From Clostridiales bacterium GWF2_38_85 (GTDB lineage Bacteria; Bacillota; Clostridia; Oscillospirales; CAG-382): a DNA stretch of 64,000 nucleotides. Below the pieces are notes generated by a model, which saw nothing but the letters and a program-made list of their open reading frames with translations, was not told the origin of the DNA and searched no databases. The position numbers were made by a program, and so were the translations under genes. Where the stretch lies: positions 124,001 to 188,000 of the forward strand of contig MGOY01000014.1 of assembly GCA_001797275.1 (NCBI GenBank). The letters are read 5' to 3'. Positions 57,289-64,000 of the stretch are shown here, in pieces (within the stretch, counting starts at the first letter, position 1; every line of letters starts with the position of its first letter).

Positions 57289-59373
57289 TTACTCGGATTC
57301 GGCAGCTTTCTTTGCTTCGGTAATAATTTTTTGCGCAACTTGCGCAGGTGCTTCCTCATATCTTAAAAAATCAAAGGAATAACTGCCTCTGCCTTGAGTT
57401 ATTGCTCTGAGTTGCACTGAATAGCTACCCATTTCATCGGTGGGAGCTTCAGCTTCAACTACAGTATAACCCTTTTTATCGCTTTGGTCTGTTCCGAGTA
57501 TACGACCTCTGCGTTTATTTATATCACCAATTATATCACCCATCATAGATTCTGGGATAGATACCTTAAGAATACCGATAGGCTCAAGAAGGATCGGATT
57601 TCCTAACCTCATTCCTTCTTTGAAGGCGAGATTTGCTGCCAACTTGAAGGACATTTCTGAAGAGTCGACATCATGATATGAGCCGTCGAACAAATTTGCT
57701 TTAACTTTAATTACAGGATAGCCGGCAAGAATCCCTTTTGACATTGATTCTTGCAATCCCTTTTCAACTGCCGGATGGAAGTTCTTTGGTACTGAACCAC
57801 CAAATATGGTTTCGGTGAATTCAAGGCCTTCTTCTTCGCCGGGTGAAAATTCGATTTTAACATGACCGTATTGACCATGACCACCGGATTGTTTTTTATG
57901 CTTACCTTCAACAGATACCTTTTTCTTGATGGTTTCTCTATAAGGTACTTTGGCAGGAGCAAGGTCAACAGATACACCAAAACGGTTTTTTAGCTTTGAT
58001 GTGAGAATATCAAGCTGCGTCTCACCAAGACCATAAAGACATATTTGCTTTGTTTCGGAATTGTTTTCATATTTTACTGTATAATCTTCATCAAGTAGCT
58101 TATTAATACCGGATGAAATTTTATCTTCATCACCTTTTGCTTTCGGAACAACTGCCATGCGAAGATATGGTTTTGGGAATTCAATTTTTGAATAGGATAG
58201 TTTAATTTCTCCTGCAGTCAGAGTATCATTTGTATTTGTATTTATAAGCTTTGAAGTAATACCGATATCACCACATGCAAGTTCATCAACTTCGAATTGT
58301 TTTGCACCTCTCGCATATGATACTTTTGCTAACTTTTCACTTTGACCGGTTGTGAGATTCTGAAGCATTGAATCCTTTTTGAGAGTTCCATTCATAACCT
58401 TGAAATAAGACATCTTGCCAACAAATGGATCGGCAACTGTTTTAAACATATAAATCGCAGTTTGCCCGTCAGGATTCAATTTTGCAGTCTGCTTATCACC
58501 ATTTTCGGTAATAAGTGTTTCGGTTCCTTTGTCAAGCGGAGAGCTGAAGGAAGTTTCTATAATATCGAGTAATGTTCTGATTCCGGCAAGTGTAACAGCT
58601 GAGCCTGAAAACACAGGATTAATTGCGCCATCGATAAATCCCTTATGTAATGCTTTTACTGTTTCTTCCTGCGTAAATGCTTCACCAGCAAAAAACTTTT
58701 CCATTAACTCGTCACTGGTTTCTGCAAGTGCTTCTGCAAGAGAATTTTTATATTCTTCGATTTTACTCTGTGAGGATGCGGGAATAGTTGTTTCTGTGCG
58801 ATCGCCTTTTTCATCAAAAGCATAAGCTTTTTCGGTCATCAGGCTGAAATATCCACAGAGTTTATCTTGATCATATATTGGAACGAATACAGGGCATACA
58901 CTTATGCCGAATGTATTTCTTAAGCTGTTTAATGCTTTGTCAAAATTGGCATTTTCATCATCCATTTTATTAATAAAAAATGATTTCGGTATATTTCTCG
59001 ATCCGGTTGCAGCATCCCATGAAAGCTCTGTACCTGCTTTACATCCGGATTTTCCACTTACAACTATAATTGCACTGTCAGCGACACGAACACACTGATT
59101 GACTTCTCCAACAAAATCGAAGAATCCGGGGGTGTCTAATAAATTAATCTTTACATTATTCCATTCAACGGTTGCCAATGCAGCAGATATTGAAATAGTA
59201 CGCTTTTTCTCTTCTGGGTCGAAATCACATACTGTGTTCCCTTCGCTCGGCTTCCCAAGTCTGTCGGTACCTTTGGAAAGAAAGAGCATTGCCTCGGCAA
59301 GTGATGTTTTTCCGTCTCCGCCATGTCCAATTAAAGCGATATTTCTAATCTGACCGGTTTGATATTTTGCCAT
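57289..59373 (-). CDS. Elongation-factor-G-like GTPase (EF-G2 type)
   Basis: Translational GTPase paralogue of 694 residues. The G1 loop is 'GHGGDGKTSLAEAML' instead of the EF-G form 'AHIDAGKTT', G3 is 'LLDTPGFFDFVGEVNQCV' and G4 'INKMDD'. G2 is degenerate ('KKRTISISAALATVEW'). Domain IV-V motifs '[17 protein letters not shown]' and 'MGDIIGDINKRRGRILG' are kept. Such EF-G-like proteins are common in Clostridia and have no settled role; ribosome-linked stress or recycling functions are proposed for relatives. It is distinct from the canonical fusA at 35.7 kb. A AAGGAGC site precedes the ATG; the DHHW lipoprotein gene follows. Confidence 0.9.
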   Translation of the reverse strand: MAKYQTGQIRNIALIGHGGDGKTSLAEAMLFLSKGTDRLGKPSEGNTVCDFDPEEKKRTISISAALATVEWNNVKINLLDTPGFFDFVGEVNQCVRVADSAIIVVSGKSGCKAGTELSWDAATGSRNIPKSFFINKMDDENANFDKALNSLRNTFGISVCPVFVPIYDQDKLCGYFSLMTEKAYAFDEKGDRTETTIPASSQSKIEEYKNSLAEALAETSDELMEKFFAGEAFTQEETVKALHKGFIDGAINPVFSGSAVTLAGIRTLLDIIETSFSSPLDKGTETLITENGDKQTAKLNPDGQTAIYMFKTVADPFVGKMSYFKVMNGTLKKDSMLQNLTTGQSEKLAKVSYARGAKQFEVDELACGDIGITSKLINTNTNDTLTAGEIKLSYSKIEFPKPYLRMAVVPKAKGDEDKISSGINKLLDEDYTVKYENNSETKQICLYGLGETQLDILTSKLKNRFGVSVDLAPAKVPYRETIKKKVSVEGKHKKQSGGHGQYGHVKIEFSPGEEEGLEFTETIFGGSVPKNFHPAVEKGLQESMSKGILAGYPVIKVKANLFDGSYHDVDSSEMSFKLAANLAFKEGMRLGNPILLEPIGILKVSIPESMMGDIIGDINKRRGRILGTDQSDKKGYTVVEAEAPTDEMGSYSVQLRAITQGRGSYSFDFLRYEEAPAQVAQKIITEAKKAAESE

Positions 59374-59540
59374 ATCTTTTGCTCCTTATAATTTATTGTC
59401 ATTTTCATGACACCGTAATAACAATTATAAGTCATTTTGCACAAAAAAACAAGAGCAACTTCAGTAAATAAGAGAAATACAGATGTAAAATCTTAAGAGC
59501 GTTTTTTGTGCAAGTTATACAAAGAATGACACTAAAAATT

Positions 59541-62108
59541 TTATGATAAGTATGACATTGCTCCAATAGGTGTAAGCCATAAAAGCTGGAACATGAGAGC
59601 ATAAACCGAATTAAGATAGCTTACAGAACCTGTTAAAGCAAGGAATGTAACAATCGCAATCGATAAAATCAGACTGCAAATACTTAAAACAAGGTTTGAC
59701 TTTATTGAATGACGTGTTTTATCACATAGAATGAACATTTTAAGGAAGGTATGTAATGAACCATTGGTAGCAATTGCTGATGAAATAACTTCTGATTTCC
59801 CGGTTATATCATCGGGTTTATCAGCTTTCAATATCGCAATAGGGCATTTTGTGAATCTTACTGTTTTTACAAGCAATTCATTACTTATATTCGGGTCGAA
59901 TGTTTTTATACCGACACACATTCCGGCACGGTACATATCTTTCAACAGTGAATCGAATCTTGGATTGATTTGATATTTAATATAAAGTTTTGCTGCCAGC
60001 TCATCGTCGATTGCAACATACATAATCGAACCGTTACCGGCTTCAAAATCGTTATCTCCATCTTCAACCGGTGCTATAAAGCGAAAGTTGCGCATAAAGG
60101 CTCGCTTGCCGATATATATATCCTTGCCTTCGGCAGAAACCAGAAGACCGTCGGAAGCACAGTCTATTAATTTAAAGTTCATCAGAGCGGGTGCTTCTTC
60201 GGACAATGCTTTATTCAATACGATAGATAATGGTCCACCAATTTTTGAAAAGATCCTTGCAGTATCCTGAATAACCATATCTATTCTGAAATCGCCGTAT
60301 GTTTTTAGACTTGTTAATTTGACATTAGAAGCAGGAAATACCTCTGTATCCGCAAAAGATATTACTGCAGCTGAATCGTATTCCTCGGTAAATGCATTAC
60401 CGATTAACGCTGATTCGCTTCTTCTCGCAAGCTTATTGGATTTATATGTAGGTAATATTGATATGAATACTGCACTTATCGGAAAAGCAGTTGCAATCAA
60501 TGCAGAAGCATATTTATATGAATTTAATACATTTTCACCCTTCATAAATCCTATTGCAAAAATCAAGACAGCAGATACGATAACAATCAAAAGTTGCCAT
60601 AAAATAATATCTTCGCTTCTTGCACGTGTTGTTATTCTTTTGAAGAAACCACCGACAAAATCAGTTCTTTTTACGGTATATATTTCAGAATCTTCGAGTA
60701 GATATTTATAAAATTCATCAGCTTCGCGGGTGCCACCCTTGATCGATTCAGCTGCATATTTCGGTCTGTCATCGCTGAGAATTTCAAAGCATCCGAAATC
60801 ACGTTTGCTTTGCATAAGCTTCGCGATAACAACAAAGAATGCTGTTGCAGCACCGGCTAAGTTGTAGAGTGTTAGGCTGGATGCCGTTGGATTGGAAAAT
60901 GCAACAAAAACAGTGTTGATTGCAGGAAGTAATATAGAAACGAAAAGCAAACTATCAATAGTAGGAGTTAATTTGAAGAGGTCTTTTATGCCTTTAATAA
61001 TACTTCCGAGCATTGTTATGGTTATAAAGAATAAAAGCTGTAAATCTACTAATGTATATAAAAGCCCGTATCTGCCCTGTCGCAGGAATATCGGATGAAT
61101 AGTTGAGGTTTTTGTTGCTGTCTCAATAAATAAAATTCCAATCGCAAATACAAATACCAATGCAAGTTTAATACGCCAGCTTTTTATGGCTTTTTTTAGT
61201 ATAGATTCAACCTCGCCGTCCTGTTCATGACTTGTATATTCATAATCAAGTTCATCTTCGACATCAATTTCTAAATTATCGTCCCTTTGTACAGTTGCTT
61301 CGGCTTTTTTATTTTTTCTTTTTTTATTGCCGGATGCTTTGTCAAATATCTCTTGATCGGGTAGGTTTTTCATATCATCAGGTATATCTACATCACTGTC
61401 AAGCATATTGAATGCGAGGCGAAGGTTAATATCGGTCGCATCGAGTGTAGTTTCTTTTGGTATTTTATCGATTTCACCGGTATCACCGAGTGAAAGCTGA
61501 ATTTGCTTAGTATCCTGTTCTCCTTTAAAAAGCGAGAAATCACTTTTTAATATTTTATCAGTAAGATTTGCATAATCATCGTCAAAATCAACTGTTTTAT
61601 CCGGCTGTTCACCTTTTGTCAGTTCATTTATGATTTGCTCGTCCGATATTAATTCATCCTCGTTTTCGTGCTTGAACAATACAGTTTGCTCGAACTCACC
61701 ACTGTTTTCAAGTATAGGCTCTTCGGTCGATAAACGGGTCGGAATTTTTGTTTCGGTTGTATCTGCTTTGACAAATTTATATAATTCGTCCATTCTATTA
61801 TCAGGAACTTTCTTTACATTACCGGTGAGGTAATCGGAAAGGTTTTTATCTTGCTTAATTTTCTTAGCAAATGATTTTGCAAGATCGTTATCATTATTTG
61901 AATTAGCAAAGAAAACTATAGAAGGTATATCATTTTCCTGTGTATTAGTATTTTTATCTATAATATCAATACTTTCTGTATTGCGTGTAACACCAAGCGC
62001 ATTAACAGTAGTTTTATGCGCTTGATCTAAAATGTCTTCAATATTCTTAATTGTCCGGTTGACAGCAGTACGATCGGCTTTTAATTTTTCTTCTTCTTTT
62101 AATGCCAT
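59541..62108 (-). CDS. P-type-ATPase-like membrane protein lacking catalytic motifs
   Basis: Protein of 855 residues. Residues 1-~300 are charged and probably disordered. Then the layout matches a P1B-type ATPase: four helices (~306-430), a short cytosolic stretch, two helices (~495-550), a ~250-residue cytosolic domain and two final helices (~808-855). The sixth helix 'ALIATAFPISAVFISILP' corresponds to the CPC helix without cysteines. The cytosolic domain starts 'ESALIGNAFTEEYDSAAVIS' and at the phosphorylation site has F585-A-D-T-E-V590 where active enzymes have F-D-K-T-G-T. Later 'GKDIYIGKRAFMRNF' and 'MYVAIDDELAAKLYI' match N/P-domain motifs, but the TGDN hinge is 'KTFDPN', and no TGE is seen. 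It is likely a pseudo-ATPase. It starts seven bases after rlmB ends. Confidence 0.7.
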   Translation of the reverse strand: MALKEEEKLKADRTAVNRTIKNIEDILDQAHKTTVNALGVTRNTESIDIIDKNTNTQENDIPSIVFFANSNNDNDLAKSFAKKIKQDKNLSDYLTGNVKKVPDNRMDELYKFVKADTTETKIPTRLSTEEPILENSGEFEQTVLFKHENEDELISDEQIINELTKGEQPDKTVDFDDDYANLTDKILKSDFSLFKGEQDTKQIQLSLGDTGEIDKIPKETTLDATDINLRLAFNMLDSDVDIPDDMKNLPDQEIFDKASGNKKRKNKKAEATVQRDDNLEIDVEDELDYEYTSHEQDGEVESILKKAIKSWRIKLALVFVFAIGILFIETATKTSTIHPIFLRQGRYGLLYTLVDLQLLFFITITMLGSIIKGIKDLFKLTPTIDSLLFVSILLPAINTVFVAFSNPTASSLTLYNLAGAATAFFVVIAKLMQSKRDFGCFEILSDDRPKYAAESIKGGTREADEFYKYLLEDSEIYTVKRTDFVGGFFKRITTRARSEDIILWQLLIVIVSAVLIFAIGFMKGENVLNSYKYASALIATAFPISAVFISILPTYKSNKLARRSESALIGNAFTEEYDSAAVISFADTEVFPASNVKLTSLKTYGDFRIDMVIQDTARIFSKIGGPLSIVLNKALSEEAPALMNFKLIDCASDGLLVSAEGKDIYIGKRAFMRNFRFIAPVEDGDNDFEAGNGSIMYVAIDDELAAKLYIKYQINPRFDSLLKDMYRAGMCVGIKTFDPNISNELLVKTVRFTKCPIAILKADKPDDITGKSEVISSAIATNGSLHTFLKMFILCDKTRHSIKSNLVLSICSLILSIAIVTFLALTGSVSYLNSVYALMFQLLWLTPIGAMSYLS

Positions 62109-62115
62109 CCGTCAA

Positions 62116-62877
62116 TCACTCCGTTTCATTCCTGTGTTTAGCTGCTTCCATTAAAACAACAGCAGCAGCCGCTGATACATTCAATGAACTAATTTTTCCA
62201 TACATCGGAATGGATAAAATATAATCGCTTCGATCTTTGATAAGTCTTGAAACTCCTTCACCTTCACTGCCCAAAACAAATGCGGAAGGAGCATTTAATT
62301 TTTCTTTATAATATGGTGTTCCGTTTGCTTCCAAAGCGTAAACCCAGACACCCGCTTTTTTCAACAGTTCAATTGTATTGACTAAATTTGATACTCTTGC
62401 AACTGTAACATGAGCAGTCGCACCGGCAGATGCTTTAACAACTGTTGCGGTTATACTGACACTGTTGCGTTTCGGTATAATTATTCCGTGAACTCCCGCA
62501 GCTTCGGCTGTACGGATAATTGCACCGAGATTGTGAGGATCGTTTATATTATCGCATATAACAATAAAAGGTTTTTCATTTTTTTCCTTCGCAATCTGTA
62601 GAATATCTTCAACAGAGACATAATCGATAGTAGAAGTTGTAGCTGCAATTCCCTGATGAACAATACCGGACGCCATTTCATCAAGCTTCCGTTTGTCTGC
62701 TTCGACAACCGGAACACCATGCTGTTTTGCTTCGTTTATTATTTTGCCAATAATACTGTCATGTAGTCCCTTTTGAATATAAATTTTATCAATTGAGCGC
62801 TCACTTTTAATGAGTTCGAGAACAGAATTTCTACCGAACACAATTCCGGTGCTGTTATTGTTTTCATTTTCCGTCAA
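62116..62877 (-). CDS. rlmB: 23S rRNA (guanosine(2251)-2'-O)-methyltransferase RlmB
   Basis: SpoU/TrmH-family methyltransferase of 253 residues, modifying G2251 of 23S rRNA. The N-terminal L30e-like RNA-binding domain has 'VFGRNSVLELIKSERSIDKI'. SPOUT motifs are visible: 'VICDNINDPHNLGAIIRTAE', 'ALEANGTPYYKEKL...FVLGSEGEGVSRLI' and 'IPMYGKISSLNVSAAAAVVL'. Start ATG at 62877. It has a consensus promoter ~130 nt upstream and is the first gene of a unit with the P-type-ATPase-like gene. Confidence 0.95.
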   Translation of the reverse strand: MTENENNNSTGIVFGRNSVLELIKSERSIDKIYIQKGLHDSIIGKIINEAKQHGVPVVEADKRKLDEMASGIVHQGIAATTSTIDYVSVEDILQIAKEKNEKPFIVICDNINDPHNLGAIIRTAEAAGVHGIIIPKRNSVSITATVVKASAGATAHVTVARVSNLVNTIELLKKAGVWVYALEANGTPYYKEKLNAPSAFVLGSEGEGVSRLIKDRSDYILSIPMYGKISSLNVSAAAAVVLMEAAKHRNETE

Positions 62878-62968
62878 TTATCGCACCGCCTTTTTAAACA
62901 TCTGAACGCAATAAAACCAACATTTAGGTTAGATAAAATTTTCACATTTTTGCAGTTGGCTCTTAAGA

Positions 62969-62987
62969 AAATGCTTTGCATTTTCAG
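62969..62987. other. Hairpin in the rlmB leader
   Basis: GAAAATGC-ttt-GCATTTTC within the untranslated leader of rlmB. A similar AAAATGC/GCATTTT hairpin is found at 11954-11970. Confidence 0.45.
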
Positions 62988-63004
62988 TAGATCAGCATGA
63001 ATTT

Positions 63005-63033
63005 ATTATAACATAGTGACTTTTGGTTGTCAA
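63005..63033 (-). promoter_or_regulatory. Promoter of rlmB
   Basis: On the minus strand, TTGACA (63033-63028), 17 nt spacer, TATAAT (63010-63005): consensus at both boxes. Confidence 0.8.
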
Positions 63034-63075
63034 GAGAACTAATGATAAAAAAGGGTAGATATTAAGTAAACAAAA

Positions 63076-63098
63076 AAAGTCCACCTAAGGTGAACTTT
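63076..63098 (-). terminator. Terminator of the secreted-protein gene
   Basis: AAAGTCCACCT (63076-63086) / AGGTGAACTTT (63088-63098), one mismatch; on the minus strand followed by a run of Ts. It lies 26 bases after the stop codon at 63125. Confidence 0.75.
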
Positions 63099-63124
63099 AT
63101 GTTTTATTTCTTAAATTCTGATAT

Positions 63125-63960
63125 TTACGGTCTTGAAAAAGTCATTGTAATTGCATCACCGTCAAATGTCGCATTTGCAACACCGGTCGCAGCAGCACCG
63201 CCGTTTCCGATAATAGTAATAGAGCTGTGTGCGGGAATTGTATAAACAGGCTGCCATTGATTTGTCGGGTTGATTGTCATTCTTGAACCGGATCTATTAA
63301 GCAGAATAGAAGAACCGTTAACCCATACAGTATATACTGTACCGCCTACATAATCAAAAGAAAGTGTCCAGTTTGATATTGGTTGATCGCTGTTGTTGGT
63401 TACAACAATAGCAAAGTCATGATAATTTGCATGAGCAATATTTGTTATAGTAAGTGAAGCTGCAACAGCCGTAGTTGCTGCGCTGGGAATTGCGTAGCTC
63501 TCTATTTCAGCCTTCAGACCATTCAGAAAATTAACTCTTGCTTCAACAGCTTCAACTAATGAACCGCAAAGCGATATTGCAAGCATGTAATTACCGTCTG
63601 TATCAGCCTGCATCATGCTGTTTCTGTAGAAAGGAACCTCATATCTGCTTGTTCCGGGAGTTGCACGGTCACCAAAGAAAGCGCTTCTTCTAACGGTAAG
63701 GTCCTGAAGAAATGCGATTATCTGAGCATACTGTTCACGGGTAAGGTTATTTGCTGCTTGAATTTCTGCTGCGAATTCATCAAGTGTGGCGTTATAGCTT
63801 TCGTATGCGGGAACATATGTATGCTCATAATAATCTTTATAATTATTTATTCTGCGAGGTAATTGTCTCTTGTAAAAGACGGAACAGCGAATACAGTGTT
63901 TAATGGGCTGAGTGAAAATACAAGAATCAATGCTAAGGTAAAAGTCATTATTTTTTTCAT
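63125..63960 (-). pseudogene. Secreted protein with CBM2-like domain, frameshifted after the signal peptide
   Basis: An ATG at 63960 with an AAAGGA site opens a clear signal peptide (MTFTLALILVFSLSPLNTVFA) that meets a stop at 63849 after DNYLAE. The coding continues in the -1 frame (NNYKDYYEHTYVPAYES ...) and is uninterrupted to the stop at 63125. Adding one A at GAA|TAAAT near 63850 would restore a single ORF of ~278 residues. The mature part has a helical region (~35-150) followed by a beta-rich domain ('NNSDQPISNWTLSFDYVGG' ... 'IPAHSSITIIGNGGAA') similar to CBM2-type cellulose-binding folds. It may be a true mutation or a sequence error. The window ends upstream of it. Confidence 0.75.
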
Positions 63961-64000
63961 ATTGTTTTATTCCTTTCCATGATGTATGTTTTGAGAAAAC

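Noticed and set aside
63840-63860. Programmed -1 frameshift in the secreted protein gene
   Set aside because: No X-XXY-YYZ slippery heptamer at the shift point and no clear downstream stem; a base loss is simpler.
1-64000. CRISPR arrays, tRNA/rRNA genes, transposases or prophage genes
   Set aside because: No evenly spaced repeats, no cloverleaf-like sequence in the intergenic gaps and no transposase, integrase or phage structural protein were recognised.

Overview
The window is an AT-rich, gene-dense chromosomal segment of a low-GC Gram-positive bacterium, most likely an uncultured Clostridia member of the Oscillospiraceae/Ruminococcaceae type. Pointers are the L21-Prp-L27 order with a processed L27 leader peptide, ECF-type vitamin transporters, an FMN riboswitch, dockerin and cadherin-like modules on a secreted protease, a Clostridia-type pyr operon with PyrK/PyrD type 1B, and strong TTGACA/TATAAT promoters. 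No tRNA, rRNA, CRISPR array, phage or transposase gene was found.

Layout: 0-5.9 kb holds an AraC-type regulator, a Nudix hydrolase gene split by a ~102 bp inverted-repeat element, an ECF S component with a membrane partner, a polysaccharide deacetylase and an unknown zinc-ribbon membrane protein. 5.9-11.5 kb is one 1858-residue cell-surface subtilase. 11.5-18.1 kb holds mntP, a tRNA methyltransferase, a ferredoxin, a DUF4434 lipoprotein, ung-upp and prfA. 18.2-26.3 kb holds an S1-domain protein, an aconitase-family hydratase, obgE, rpmA-prp-rplU, a potassium channel and a LemA/DUF3137 pair. 26.4-39.1 kb is the transcription/translation block rpoB-rpoC-L7Ae-rpsL-rpsG-fusA-tuf. 39.1-46.0 kb holds an FMN-riboswitch-controlled ribU, metK, recD2, comF and an anion permease. 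46.1-55.7 kb is a complete de novo UMP operon, pyrC-carA-carB-pyrK-pyrD-pyrF-pyrE-pyrB. 55.8-64 kb holds a DHHW-family lipoprotein, an EF-G-like GTPase, a P-type-ATPase-like membrane protein, rlmB and a frameshifted secreted protein.

Most notable observations: (1) a ~102 bp inverted-repeat element (R1) has inserted into the Nudix gene, whose missing C-terminus can be read in the original frame on the far side; a second full copy and two fragments occur elsewhere. (2) A second ~106 bp palindromic family (R2) has two copies whose central hairpin shows compensatory changes. (3) PyrB carries only the zinc domain of PyrI, with exact cysteine spacing, and no allosteric nucleotide domain. (4) An 855-residue protein has P1B-ATPase topology but has lost the phosphorylation motif and other catalytic motifs. 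(5) A DHHW-family lipoprotein has its D-H-H replaced by N-S-N. (6) The rpoB-rpoC junction contains an extra structured segment separating the normal Shine-Dalgarno from the present rpoC start. (7) The fusA leader can hide its own Shine-Dalgarno.
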